Source: Symbiodinium kawagutii
Taxonomy: Eukaryota > Sar > Dinophyceae > Suessiales > Symbiodiniaceae
DNA: 64,000 nt
Direction: 5' to 3'
NCBI GenBank assembly: GCA_009767595.1
Contig: VSDK01006318.1
Coordinates: forward strand, 135,092-199,091
The notes below the pieces were generated by a model. That model was not told the DNA's origin and searched no databases. It saw only the letters and a program-made list of their open reading frames with translations. The position numbers and the translations under genes were made by a program. Shown here one piece after another: positions 19,400 through 30,708 of the stretch; positions within the stretch are counted from its first letter, which is position 1; each line of letters begins with the position of its first letter.

Positions 19400-19990
19400 T
19401 GAACGATGCTCAAATGAATCCATTAATTATATAATTGTTTGTAGCACATCATGAACAGAAATGATCGGTCCTAATCATCATATGCTGATAGAAAATTGGT
19501 AGTTGATGGCCAGTGGTTGCTGAACCTCAATCAAATTGTATTTTTAGTTAATGAATTGATGGGCTGCAGATTGGAGACTGCTTCTGAATGGGTTGGCTGC
19601 TTGGTTTAGATTGGCTGACAATGGCTTAGATTGGCTGACAATGTGTCACAACTTTTTGCCAAGTTTTTTCCCAGTATTATTAGTGCTAAGATGGTATGAG
19701 ACATTGAACATCAACAACCACTTCTGTTTTGCCATACTTGGTGTGATCAATAGTAGAGCCACTGATTCTATTTCTGGGAATGAAACGCAACCGGCCGGTT
19801 TGTAACCACTACGTTTTGCACTAAAGGGCAATGAGGATGCAGGACCAGGTTCCTTTACAATCACTGATTCTTGATTACAACCTCGTTGAATCATGGTAGA
19901 TCAACTGGAAACATTCTTGATCTTAAATTTTGGGCATCGCAAGCACTGACTATGGAAGAATGATGGACTACCATTGCAAGCTTCCGCTCA
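19400..19990. other. no gene recognised
   Basis: AT-leaning sequence. A 20-bp word (TAGATTGGCTGACAATGGCT-type) is duplicated near 19605-19642. No supported feature. Confidence 0.5.
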
Positions 19991-20112
19991 TTGACCTTCC
20001 ATAGCTATGGACGATACTTTCGATTGAGAGCCATGTGCGCTTGCCAGAGGAGCACACAACCGCAGCATGAACCAGGTGAATCAGTGATGCCATCAGATGA
20101 TGCATGGCTCAC

Positions 20113-20278
20113 CATGGCTCCCCCAGCAAATCTTCGCAGGAGATCGACGACAAGTTGCAGACCTTTGAGGAGCGGTCGCAGGACGGGCCAGCAGTCGGTT
20201 GCACCAGGGTACTGCAGAGGGATGTTGCCTATGACTTTGCTCAGGTTCAGATTGGCATATGAGATAAGTTGATTCGCC
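20113..20278 (-). CDS. candidate internal exon, unknown protein
   Basis: On the minus strand the acceptor CTCTGGATTTGGCCAG and donor GCCATG|GTGAGC bound 166 bp (one entry base plus 55 codons, exit phase 0). It reads LISYANLNLSKVIGNIPLQY, then WPVLRPLLKGLQLVVDLLRR and FAGGAM. Wobble G or C is about 70% over the middle. The plus strand over 19991-20272 is also open but Arg/Thr-rich. No family recognised. The Leu-rich part could be a buried helix. Confidence 0.42.
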
Positions 20279-20387
20279 CTGGCCAAATCCAGAGTCAGAG
20301 TGATCTTGACCCTGACGGCAGAGGGATGTTGCCATTGATACTCAGACTATCTCACACTTCTGGCTGATTTCGCATGGCCAAATCCAC

Positions 20388-21146
20388 GTGCGATCCTCAC
20401 AACTAGGAGGTAAAATTCCTGATCCCTGCAGCATGGCAGCTGCAAAGATTTTTGTGTATATAATCTTTTCAACATGGGTGGTCTCAGCACTGCAACTAAG
20501 TTTCAAATTGATTCCAACACTGAAAGTGCTGCAAGCTGGTGTTTGGTCTTTATTTTTAGCACAATGGAGTGACAACCGTACTGAGTACTCTTGAGTGGTT
20601 TTGCATTTTTCACGGACTTGATTCTCAGCACTAGTCAGATCTACTTCCTATCACCCTTCACACATACTGTCAGTGCTTCGTTCACATCGGTATCCAGCGC
20701 ATCAGGGGTGCAAAAGTGGACGCTGCGCTGTAGGATTTGCTGGACTACATCGACTCTTTGTCAGAAAAGCAGGAACCAAGCTGAGCTGCTGGGGCAAGCT
20801 GAGTGGAGCTGAGTCAAACTGAAGCTGCTGTCTGCTGGGGCGCGATTGATTCAGAACAGTTGAGGAGATGTTAGGAGGGTTGCCAGGTAGGATGCCGTCA
20901 AAACTGGAGACCCCCGAAAGGGCCTACTCATCGACCATAAACTCTAAGGCTTACACTCCTTACATATCCTTACATCCCTTGTTAGTACTGGATATGAATG
21001 CTACCTACCAACCCACCAAACAGCCACCACTCCACCAATGTCATCTTCAGCGAGCCGACAATGTTAGGAGGCCAAAGCGCAACTGCAAGCCATGCTGGTC
21101 AGAGGCTAAGATGGTGGCTGTCACTGATGGCGGAAGCCTTTGTTGA
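20388..21146 (+). other. open frames of uncertain status
   Basis: Three consecutive plus-strand frames (20388-20594, 20591-20812 and 20868-21146) have ordinary composition. The first contains a membrane-like stretch, FVYIIFSTWVVSALQLSF. None has clear splice borders or wobble bias. They may be exon fragments or chance. Confidence 0.22.
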
Positions 21147-21159
21147 AAAGGGACTGAGA

Positions 21160-21275
21160 AGTGGTTAAACCATGTTAAACCATCTTAAACCTAACAAAAC
21201 ATGGTTAAACCCAACAAAAACAATGGTTAAACCCTAATTGCAGTGGTTAAACCCAACAAAACATGGTGAAAAGCC
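21160..21275 (+). repeat. degenerate GGTTAAACCCAACAAAACAT minisatellite
   Basis: Five to six imperfect copies of ATGGTTAAACCCAACAAAA. Confidence 0.85.
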
Positions 21276-21774
21276 AACTCCTGATCTAATCATGAGGAAA
21301 TATAGCCAACTCGCATGGTCAAGAACATGTACAAACCACACGATTTCGTCAACTAATGGGTATAAAGAAACAATCAATCATTCATCAGTTTTTGAAAAAG
21401 CCAAGTCGTACTGGTCCAACAATAACTTTTGAATGTTTAACTGTTAAAGACCAACTAGTTTATCATGATTATCATGGTGGTGATTTAAAGTGAAGATACA
21501 CTTGAACTGAGAATTGTTAGTAATAAGTAAATGAATGAATAAATAGATAGATAGATGAATAGATAGTGGTCAATGATTTACATCTACGGTCGCTATACCT
21601 GCTTCAAATCAGCATATGTAAAGACATACGCACCCATATGCACCTTACATCCACATAGACCATTGTCATAAGATTATATATGTCATTTATAGTTTTGATC
21701 CAACAAAACTGAATTAAGCGAAACAATCAGAGACACGAAGAACACTTCCAGTGGATTGTCCTCGTTTTCCTCCT

Positions 21775-21780
21775 CACCAT

Positions 21781-21811
<31 letters not shown>

Positions 21812-21824
21812 AGCACCACCATCG

Positions 21825-21865
<41 letters not shown>

Positions 21866-21960
21866 GTCATCGTCATCGTCATCGTCATCCTCATCGTCAT
21901 CATCATTGTCACCACCGGCATCACCATCATTATTCATCATCATCATATGGTAATTTCCAT
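21775..21960 (+). repeat. (CAT)n microsatellite with CAG and CGT variants
   Basis: CAT/CGT/CAG/CAC trinucleotides. The His, Ser, Met and Asp strings are repeat translation. Confidence 0.95.
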
Positions 21961-22341
21961 CATCACCATAATTCCATCGTCCATCATCCATCATGCATCA
22001 ACATCCTATGACTCACAACCACTAAAAGGCTAATTCATGTGTGAATTCCTGATAATCCGTAACCGCGACAGCTACCATCGGTAGCAACAACCAGCTTGCT
22101 CCATGTTACGGCAGCTGGATGTTCACGCTGCTAGGGAATGTGGTCAATCTGTACCTTCATAGCTAGCTGGCACTTACTGTGATGGTATAATCTTGTCGAC
22201 ATGGTATCGATTGTCATTTTGTGGTTGTGGTGTATGGATTGTTTGGATCATTTTGGATCATTTACACCTTCTGCATACACCAATATTTGCATCTAAATTA
22301 CGTCACTGTTACCCATACATAGATGGCAAAGGTGTCGTTTT

Positions 22342-22614
22342 TTGGGTCTCAGAACGTCATCCGCTGGAACCTGCATCCCCCTGAGGTCATCCTCAAATCC
22401 CACCGTGACAGCCTCATCCAAGACGTGGGCGCGTGAAGCTGAGCCAAAGCGCGCGATTGCGATGGATACAGTGCATTACTTGGGGATTCTACCACGATCC
22501 AGTCACTGGTTCATTCAACAACTTGTGGACAAACATAATAGCCGCACGCGGCGGTTGCGGAAGGTTCCAAAAAGATTAGCCGATAGGAAGACAGAGTTGT
22601 TTGATTTGATGTGA
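22342..22614 (+). CDS. candidate exon, unknown protein
   Basis: Open to TGA at 22612-22614, with ordinary composition: AIAMDTVHYLGILPRSSHW, then FIQQLVDKHNSRTRRLRKV and LADRKTELFDLM. A second frame (YHDPVTGSFNNLWTNIIAAR) is equally protein-like over the same bases. It ends right before a T-rich satellite. No family recognised. Confidence 0.27.
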   Translation: MGLRTSSAGTCIPLRSSSNPTVTASSKTWAREAEPKRAIAMDTVHYLGILPRSSHWFIQQLVDKHNSRTRRLRKVPKRLADRKTELFDLM

Positions 22615-22639
22615 TGGTTGGATGATGGTTGAGGCGATG

Positions 22640-23110
22640 ACAATGTTTTTTTCTTTTATTGTGGTGTTTTTTCTTTGCCGATGCTTTTTCTTTTCTGTTG
22701 TTTCTCTGTGGTGTTATTTCTCTGGTCATTTTGTTTTGCAGGTGGTTATATTGTGGTATTTTTTGTTTCTGGTGTTTTTTCCTTGCTGGTGTTTTTGCTC
22801 TTGTGTTGTTTGTCTCTGGTGTTTCTTCTTTGCTGGTGTTTGCCTTTTGCTGGTGTTTTTTCTTTGCTGCTGTTGTTGGTGTTTCTCTCTGGTGTGTTTC
22901 TCCTTTGGTGTTTTTCCCTGCCCTTGCTTTTCTTACGTGGCTGCTTTATTTGGTTGGCTGTGACACTTACTTGAATGTGACATGACACATACTTGACTGT
23001 GACAATTGTTTTGCTGTCATTCAGCTTCGCTGTTAAACTTACTTGGCTGTGACACTTGCTTGAGTGTGGCTGCGACACTTACTTGGCTGTGTCCCTGACT
23101 TGCCTGTGAG
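22640..23110 (+). repeat. T-rich minisatellite TGGTGTTTTTTCTTTGC, then CTTACTTGGCTGTGACA
   Basis: Degenerate units of about 15-22 bp (TTTGCTGGTGTTTTT) to about 22930, then imperfect GACACTTACTTGGCTGT units to 23110. Phe/Val/Leu/Cys-rich frames come from the repeat. Confidence 0.8.
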
Positions 23111-23154
23111 GTATTTCTAGCTGATGAGGTTTAATGATTGTGACGATATGTGAC

Positions 23155-23261
23155 GATGGCGATGATGATGAGGAGGATTAGGATGAGTGTGAGGATGATG
23201 ATGAGGCGGAGAGTGATTAGCGGCGATGATGTCAAGAACACTGGTGATGACGACGATGGTC

Positions 23262-23299
<38 letters not shown>

Positions 23300-23305
23300 T
23301 GAATG

Positions 23306-23357
<52 letters not shown>

Positions 23358-23365
23358 GAGGAAGA
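23155..23365 (+). repeat. (GAT)n then (GAATGAT)n
   Basis: GATGATGAT with interruptions is followed by a heptanucleotide GAATGAT array at about 23297-23357. Confidence 0.92.
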
Positions 23366-24486
23366 TGATGATCTTGATCTTGATCTCGATCTTGTTCTGT
23401 GGGTGGTGGAACCTCCAAGCGGTTGCAAGCATGCGTTTCGCCACAGTGCTGCTCACGTTTTGCACACCTCTTCTTCAAAAAGTGCCCCGATTCTGTCAGT
23501 TTTTAACAATTTTGACTTGCAAATGTGCGTTCACCACAGCGACTTGCAGTTTTTGATAATCCCTTTCCCTGCTTGGCAGCCTACCTTCTGAAGATCGGGG
23601 AACACAACATATATCAAAGCCCATGATTTCGCACACTTCCTATCATTCACCCACACACACACATTTGTAATTTTCTCTCTCATCCGATGCACTGAGTGCT
23701 TCGACTTTCCATAAGTCGGATGAGTTTGACTTCCACACTTTCTTCGATAACCTATGGCATATGATGGCCCAGTATAGTGTTGTAGCGGCCTACCGCAACT
23801 ATGCACTCTTGTATTTGTAAGTGCTTCCCCTTGCAGAGGGACCCCTTATAACTTTTTAATCAACATTGATAAACCATCACTTTGGCTATTCGTGGGTGGC
23901 CAACCCACGTCTATACCAATGGAGCGGCAATGAAATCCCAGATTGGTTTATCGGATCATTAACCTGCTTGGCTATGAACTTGAGTGTTGGGTTGATCATT
24001 GTATGGTTTGTTAGCGGTCCTGTTGGGCTTCGCTACAATGCTACAAGCCATTTGTAAGAGTGGAACTACTCACCGTGGCATCAGTGGGTCAGTTGGGGTA
24101 GACTGTAGACTGTTAGTGGTGAAGCCGCGGACGCAGGAAATCAACATGTCATGTGACTGTAAAGAAACATGACGAACGCAATCCCAGTAGATACTATAGA
24201 TTGATTGGCTTAACCACAGTTGCCACAGCGAGGCCTTCAAGTCGCAGATACTGAACCTGCGGCGCGCTGGATAGCCACTGCTTTGCCGCTGATGGTGACC
24301 TGCTATGCCATGCTGCCGCAGTGGTGCCCAGGACCATTTCTGAACCACTGGACCTTGGGGCATTCAAAAATAGATATCATCATATATCATCATTTGTTTT
24401 TTAAGAGATTCCCCAAGCAGGTATATAGCAAGTGCAACCAGTGTGACACGTTTGCTGTAATTTGTTATTTAATTAACTGTTATTAG

Positions 24487-25121
24487 TTGTTTGGGACATG
24501 TCTTTGTGGCAATTTGTGCCACTTGGGGAGTTGGTTGATCGGAGAATTTAGAGGGAGATGGAGGGACTTGTCCATCAACACTGATACGAGATACCAAAGA
24601 AAACGTACCACCCAAAAGTTGACCATCAATGCTTGGCGCTTTCCCATCAGATATGCTCCGGAAGACATACTATACGGAGGCTATCACTTCGATCACACGC
24701 TGCTAGATCATAGACTGGAAGCGGACTTACTACTTGTCATAGGATGCACGCCTCTCGGCACCAGATAGATGTTTCCCAGGCTAGTGTTGGGTACAGTCAT
24801 CATTGCTTTCCGAAGTTTGACAGCATGGAAGTAGCGGGGTCTCCAATAAAGTTTGGAAGAAAAATCAACATTTCGCGACATAGTAGCCTCAAAGCAAGGT
24901 TACAATCCGAGCAACAGAGAGGAAAAAGCTTTCGAAATGGGAGAGGTGGGTTGGTCATCCAGGATGTTGAGATGTTACAGATAGATATAGATGGAGGTAC
25001 TCCCGAACACCCCCAAAGTGATCATTTTTGGACATATATAACCAATGTGGCTCCCCCGCACCAGCCATGTGTGCCGTGTTGGCAACATGACGCGTGCAGG
25101 TGTGCACAGATTGCTAGATAG
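24487..25121 (+). CDS. two overlapping open frames, possible frameshifted or spliced gene
   Basis: Frame 1 (24487-24768) reads RWRDLSINTDTRYQRKRTT, then FPIRYAPEDILYGGYHFDH and LEADLLLVIGCTPLGTR. Frame 2 (24744-25121) reads SPIKFGRKINISRHSSLKAR, then GGLVIQDVEMLQIDIDGGTP and onward. Both are on the plus strand and overlap by 25 bp. A frameshift or a short intron would join them, but no clear splice pair was found. Wobble bias is absent. No family recognised. Confidence 0.25.
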
Positions 25122-25350
25122 GTTCGGTGGATGAGATTGTTGTGCTTGTGGATGCTTGTGGTACAAGACATAGCCATTGAATCATGTCGTCTTTCATGCT
25201 TCCAACATTGGGAAGTCCATGTCACACTAGTCATATCGAATCACCACAATATGGTTGATGTTTGGTTTATAGTGCTCAATTGATGCTTTACATGGCTTCA
25301 TTATGCGGGGAACTGCAAATCACCAATCACAAGCAATTCATCGCCGAAGG

Positions 25351-25600
25351 TTAAAATCCCAAGCAGCTTAACCGCTGTTTGATGATGGCTACTACTGAGG
25401 GATAATATGGGTTGATAACCCACAACCCACCGACCATGGGACCAGGTCGTTTCAGCACGGGGGCGGTCGACAGCTCTTGGCTCAGCCCGTCCCAGGGAGT
25501 CAAAACGGCACCTGGCGCTACGCCTAAGGCGTAGTGGACGTGCGGGTGTAGAAGGTCTGGCGTGAAGCGACCATGATGGCAAGATGTGACCATGATACCA
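25351..25600 (-). CDS. candidate exon, unknown protein
   Basis: On the minus strand the frame reads FTPDLLHPHVHYALGVAPGA, then VLTPWDGLSQELSTAPVLKR and PGPMVGGLWVINPYYPS. Wobble G or C is about 64%. A second minus frame is also open. The segment abuts the foldback-like repeat at 25653. Not recognised. Confidence 0.28.
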
Positions 25601-25730
25601 TGGCAATTCTTTGGATGCCAAGCGGACAGAATTCTGGTAAGACGGAAAGGGGCTCGTCTGTGCACGCGGAAAACCACTCGTCTGTGCACGCGGAAATCCC
25701 CTCGTCTGTGCACGCGGCCTTTGGTTGTGG

Positions 25731-26260
25731 CAGGCGTGGTACTTTGAGTGCATGTAGTCGTCCTGCATGTGCTTTCGGCACTGTAAATGGAACATCACCT
25801 GCTTGTCCGATGTCCTGCAAGTGTGACTTCGTGTAGCAGGCGTGGTACTTTAGATACATGCGCCTGTCTTCCACATGCTTTCAGCACTGTAAACGGAACA
25901 TCAGCTGATTGTCAGACGTCTCGCAAGTGTGACTTTGTGTGGCAGGCGTGGTACTTTAGATACATGCGCCTGTCTTCCACATGCTTTCAGCACTGCAAAC
26001 GGAACATCAGCTGATTGTCAGACGTCTTGCAAGTGTGACTTTGTGTGGCAGGCGTGGTACTTTGAGTGCATGTAGTTGTCCTGCATGTGCTTTCGGCACT
26101 GTAAATGGAACATCACCTGCTTGTCCGATGTCCTGCAAGTGTGACTTCGTGTAGCAGGCGTGGTACTTTAGATACATGCGCCTGTCTTCCACATGCTTTC
26201 AGCACTGTAAACGGAACATCAGCTGATTGTCAGACGTCTCGCAAGTGTGACTTTGAGCTC
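25731..26260 (+). repeat. five-unit 106-bp satellite in A-B-B-A-B order
   Basis: CAGGCGTGGTACTTT recurs at 25731, 25837, 25943, 26049 and 26155, exactly 106 bp apart. Units 1 and 4 share TGAGTGCATGTAG; units 2, 3 and 5 share TAGATACATGCGCC. Copies three units apart are the most alike, so a 318-bp higher-order unit was duplicated. Confidence 0.92.
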
Positions 26261-26267
26261 CATAGAA

Positions 26268-26422
26268 AGACCCCATGTCCCCATGCCCCCATCCGCTCCT
26301 AAACCCCATGTCCCCATGTCCCCCCCTAAGCCCCATGTCCCCATGTCCCCTGTCCCCAATGTCCCCATGCCCCCATCCCCCCCTAAACCCCATGTCCCCA
26401 TGTCCCCTGTCCCCAATGTTAA
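26268..26422 (+). repeat. CCATGTCCCC minisatellite
   Basis: CCCCATGTCCCCATG units organised in a longer repeat of roughly 60 bp that includes CCTAAACCCCATG. Confidence 0.85.
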
Positions 26423-26589
26423 CCCTAAATGGTGAATGGATGAGGACTTGTGTTTGTTGGTGTGCGCGGATGAGTGTGTTTTGGTGTGCGCGGATGAGTG
26501 TTTTCTGGTGTGCGCGGATGAGTTTTTTTCGTGTGCGCGGATGAGGGCCTTACCGGTAAGACTGCAGGCTAAGAGGTGCCAGAGATAGC

Positions 26590-26908
26590 TTTCATTGTGT
26601 GAATGTTCGAACGAGACAATCCGGCTTAGGAATGGCGGAGTGGATGATTGCTACGTTGCACAACGAGGAAGCACTGTGATAGTCCTAAAAATCATGTACG
26701 GGGTTGGTGATCCAACTGAACTGTTTGTTTGGAAAATCACAGGGTAATCCACAAATGATGTGACCCACACCTATTCATGTTTTTCTCTCTTGAGATTGCT
26801 TCTATCAGGATATTCTCAAGGTGCTCATGATGGATGCATTCAGTTAGGTGGACCGAAGGTGGTGTAGCATCGGCCATGGTCATTGGGAGGCCCGGACAGT
26901 GTTGGGAC
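26590..26908 (+). other. possible exon pieces
   Basis: 26590-26759 reads CECSNETIRLRNGGVDDCYV, then AQRGSTVIVLKIMYGVGD and ELFVWKITG to a TAA. 26839-26908, after GATGCATTCAG and before GTGAGG, reads RWTEGGVASAMVIGRPGQC. Ordinary composition, no family. Confidence 0.22.
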
Positions 26909-27449
26909 TGGTGAGGCCAAGCTTTCTAGCCTCCCCTAGCCTTCATTTCAGTGAACTGCTTGCAAACTTAGGAAGGAAATTGTTTCCTTGACAAAAAAGC
27001 AGACATTTTTTTGGACACAGCTCGTTTTACATGGCCAAGAGCTTGTTGTTTGCATCACTTGCAGCAGACTCTTCTTTGTGACTCTGTTAATGGCACTGGT
27101 GACCATCCTCCGGCCTGCTCATGAACGATCAATTGAAAACCCAAATAGGTTTGTCTAAGAATGGTGTACCCCAAAAACTGGTGGTTTTTCCTTGAATATA
27201 ATTTTCTCTTGGATGGTCAGTAGGTACCGCAATTGAAGGACGCACCCAAGTAAATGGCACAGTGCAGTGGTGCAGGTTTCTGTATGTCAAAGGTGCACCT
27301 CCAAAGTTCTGTAATTAAATGATAGACTCTGAGAGACCACCAAACTCAGCGACTGTGGAGCTTTTCATCGGCGCCATTGGATATGAGTCAATATTGACCA
27401 AGGGCTCGTCGTTCACTTAGGTCGGCACCGCGGATCCTCTATTCAAAGG

Positions 27450-27560
27450 AAAAGGGTCAAGATTTATTCAACAAGAGGGGATACTTGTAACAAACAATAT
27501 TAGGGAAAACAGTAGTTCAGGATGGTGTGCCAGGGGTATAGGGTTTTGACCCACAGCCAT
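27450..27560 (-). mobile_element. family A MITE
   Basis: Reverse orientation, from GGGTCAAGATTTATT to TATAGGGTTTTGACCCACAGCCAT. Confidence 0.6.
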
Positions 27561-27599
27561 TTAACGATTGCAACCTCCCCAAGAATCCTGGCACCTTCA

Positions 27600-28280
27600 A
27601 TGACACAACATGGTACCAATGTGCTTGTAACTAAGATGCATGATATGATTTGAATGTTCAGTGCAACTTATATCCATGCTACTCGTTTTTGGCAAAAAGA
27701 AGGATCCGTGGAACATGGCTTTCCATTACCGTTTTTCTTTGAGCTCATGGATACAGTGGCATGCGCGTGACATGTGCGCAGCTGGTTGTGAACCTCAAAT
27801 AGCTATTACACAGAGGGGCATCTCACGAGTTATTCATTGTATTCATTGGTTCACGCTTTGCACAGTTCTATACCTTTAATTAGCTACTATGAGCCAATAT
27901 GTTATTGTCATCCTGGTTAATTATTGAAACAATTGTGTAATGATAATGATGTTCATAATCAACAGTTATTGTAGATATCATGTCAACCATTCAGAATACA
28001 CAATAATAATACTTCCCAATCCAGTGGGGGTACCATATTTTGTATTTTCTTGATGGGTACAGAAGGGTGCTCTTGTTGTCAATCAAGGGAAGGTAAGTTT
28101 AAACATACAACGTTCACGAGTCATATTCAGGATTCTCTGAAAGAATCCTCATTAAATCACAGCTGTTGTGAATGATCACCTACATTGCATGATAGATCAT
28201 ACTGGAAGCTTGAGTGATTGAATCTTTTGTTTTGGTTTTGACTGGCTGATTGCTCAATACCAATTTATTTTTGCTTTTAG
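27600..28280. other. no gene recognised
   Basis: AT-leaning sequence. The plus frame 27661-27879 (including AFHYRFSLSSWIQWHARD) has no splice or wobble support. Confidence 0.45.
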
Positions 28281-28282
28281 TT

Positions 28283-28714
28283 TTACTGGTCAGTTGATTG
28301 TTGGATTGAATTGGATTGGATTTGACTTGACTTTATTTCCTCCATTGATTGATTGATTGATTTGTTTACTACATGTCTATCAAGGCAAACGAAGACCATT
28401 TGATTGTTTTTGTTTGCAGCGACAGTCCCACCCCACAGAAAGCCACTTGGTTTGACAATTAGACCTGCTTGATGTTTCAGAAATCTATTGTTTTCCATGC
28501 TTAAACTCCCAAACAAATAGTGTTCAATCGTCCAGAGTTCCACGAAAATGATACCAGCACTGGTGAGAAGTCGCGGGGGTGACTGTTTTGGCTTACTCCC
28601 CGACCAGAGCTGGGCTGACGGGTCAAGAACCACCATCAAGCCCTGATAGCTGGGCTTATTAACGATGAAGAAGTCAATGTTAGCTGTCAAAAGATTCACC
28701 ATCAACCACAACAA
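28283..28714 (-). CDS. 143-codon open frame, unknown
   Basis: Minus strand. It starts with an ATG (MLWLMVNLLTANIDFFIVNK) and continues LMVVLDPSAQLWSGSKP, then GLIVKPSGFLWGGTVAANK, with a C-terminus running into TTGA-rich repeat. IDFFIVNK recalls the end of the endonuclease domain of LINE retrotransposons, but the diagnostic upstream residues are absent, so I do not call it one. It is the longest non-repetitive open frame in the window. Confidence 0.3.
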   Translation of the reverse strand: MLWLMVNLLTANIDFFIVNKPSYQGLMVVLDPSAQLWSGSKPKQSPPRLLTSAGIIFVELWTIEHYLFGSLSMENNRFLKHQAGLIVKPSGFLWGGTVAANKNNQMVFVCLDRHVVNKSINQSMEEIKSSQIQSNSIQQSTDQ

Positions 28715-28954
28715 GCTAACAGAAACTAAGGAAAATGGCTACGTGTTTACTGTAAACCCTTATTTATCATGTTTCTATTGATCCCCTGGGCCGCTGGCTG
28801 GTCACCTTCTAAACCTGTTAATAACCACCATGAACCATTAGTAAGAGCACTGGCCGATGCTTGCCACGGAGCTTTCCACGAGGCATGACCGACTTCACCT
28901 CTGCACCTTGGCGACGAATGACACTTCAAAGCCAGGACACCAGGATTAAAACAA

Positions 28955-29125
28955 CCAACAGTGGGTAGAGCCAACCAACTATTGGTAAAGTTTATACCAA
29001 CTATTGGTATAAACAACAAGTAATTGGTATAACCCACTAGTTAATAGTCAACTGGTATAACCAACTATTGGTAAACCCGCCAATTGGTAAAACCAATTGT
29101 TGGTATAAACGACAAGTAATCCAGG
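28955..29125. repeat. palindromic minisatellite (ACCAACTATTGGTATAA)
   Basis: Imperfect copies of a self-complementary unit, ACCAACTATTGGT / ACCAATTGTTGGT. TATAAAC.ACAAGTAAT occurs twice about 97 bp apart. Confidence 0.8.
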
Positions 29126-29372
29126 TGCAACCAAGTCAAGAGGTATAATCAAACCACTATTGAATTCACTATTGGTTCCACCACGAAGACCATTTGCATA
29201 ATCTCCAGGGAATGCCTGGGGAGTGCATGTTTTGGCCATGATTTCAGCGCCGGAAGACTGCCACAGACGCTTCGATAGTGAAGCAATGTGCATGACATGT
29301 TCATAAGACACTCATGCAACCGTGGCATAGATGGTACCTAGACATACCTAGACTTTTGTCACATAGTATATA

Positions 29373-29777
29373 ATGTCATATGCCCCTACAGACTTCTGTG
29401 TCGGAAAACACAGTGCGACATCAAGACAAACCACCACTTGTCTACACTGTAATGGGCGGTCCCTTTCTGCCCGGATCAGCTGGGCTCCATTGCTTAGCTG
29501 GAACAGAGGTGCCTCATCTACCAAACAGGTATCTATATTGGGTGCTGCTGATGATGTAGCACTAAACTCCATAGAGTCTGGCAAACTACATTGGCTGCTA
29601 CATAAAGTATGGAGCTTCGATTCGAAGAGGGCACGCCCACTAATGCTTTACATCACTTCACTGTTTATTTGCATATATGTTCTAATTTACTGTGTTGTAA
29701 GAAATACGATTGAACCAATTTGGACGTGCGTGCAAGACTTGACAAGACCCGACAAGACCTCCAGTCTTCATTTTTGA
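29373..29777 (+). other. open frame, uncertain
   Basis: A 134-codon plus-strand frame with a membrane-like segment (LMLYITSLFICIYVLIYCVV). The minus strand is open over 29348-29584 as well. No splice or wobble support. Confidence 0.22.
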
Positions 29778-30554
29778 ATACAGACGTAGCTGTTGGTATG
29801 TTTACCCGAGGTGGATGACACAAGATTTGGCATCAAATCCGCCCAGCGGAAGGCTGAACTGGGATGGGAGAGGGGTGGATGCGATGTGGGACGATGTGGG
29901 CAGTGCGAAGAAAGCGCATGAGCGAACCATAGTGAACCATTGCGGCAGTTCCCACAAGTTTCTTGTAGTTTTGTGGGAGTGTGAACCATAGTGAAGAGAG
30001 TCTTTATTCATTCAGACCAACACACAATGATCGTTTTTTTTGGGAGGTAAAATGTTGTTTTCTAGTGAAAATCAGCCGAGACTTCCATGACTTGCAATCG
30101 TAGACAATCAGTCTGGATATCAAAGCCCTACCAAGGTAGGGTTTTGCCACATTAGCTCATGTTCTATGCTTCCATGACATTCATAGTTCTAGGTTCTGCT
30201 ATGAAAAGTCTCACAAGTTTGCCAGCTTGGATCATCAGTGTTTGATAACCCAGCCGGATGGTGTCCATGAGACTGGGTCGATCACGACAAAGATTTTTGT
30301 TCAAGATTGGCAGTATGCACTGGACCTAAGCACCGTGGAATTCTTGTGACAACACTTGTCCTTTCAAAGATTCTTAAGGATCTTTCTCTCCCTTTGACTC
30401 GCAGTAACTCAGCAAATCCCCAAAGATGAAAGGTATCAGCCACATAATCCACCCCGCAACCAGTGCTCAGCAAAGCAACGAACCACCCCACAGAGCAACC
30501 AAGGAACAATCAAGGCGCTTCAACCAACCATGGCACTTCACCAAGGAACCAACC

Positions 30555-30697
30555 AAGGAACCAACCAACCAACCAACCAACCAACCAACCAACCAACCAA
30601 CCAACCAACCAACCAACCAACCAACCTCCAACCCCCAACCCCCAACCCCCAACCCCCAACCCCCAACCCCAACCCCAACCCCAACCAACCAACCAAC
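30555..30697 (+). repeat. (CCAA)n passing into (AACCCCC)n
   Basis: Tetranucleotide CCAA to about 30625, then five AACCCCC heptamers and AACCCC hexamers to 30683, then CCAA again. The minus strand carries repeated G4-G5 runs. Confidence 0.95.
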
Positions 30698-30708
30698 CCA
30701 GCAACCAG

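Larger units (their letters stand above)
25653..26546. mobile_element. foldback-like structure with 24-bp repeat ends
   Basis: Left end: three tandem 24-bp units starting CTCGTCTGTGCACGCGG at 25653, 25677 and 25701. Right end: four units starting TGTGCGCGGATGAG at 26461, 26485, 26509 and 26532. Reverse-complemented, the right unit is CTCATCCGCGCACA, matching CTCGTCTGTGCACG with the same 24-bp period. GGTAAG lies outside both ends. Between them are a 106-bp satellite and a CCATGTCCCC array. Inverted ends made of short tandem repeats are the hallmark of foldback transposons. Confidence 0.55.

Noticed and set aside
24960..25000. EF-hand-like DIDIDGG
   Set aside because: Loop positions after the third residue do not fit, and there is no helix pair.
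28283..28714. LINE endonuclease fragment (IDFFIVNK)
   Set aside because: Only a few residues match and the catalytic motifs are not seen upstream; kept as an unknown open frame.
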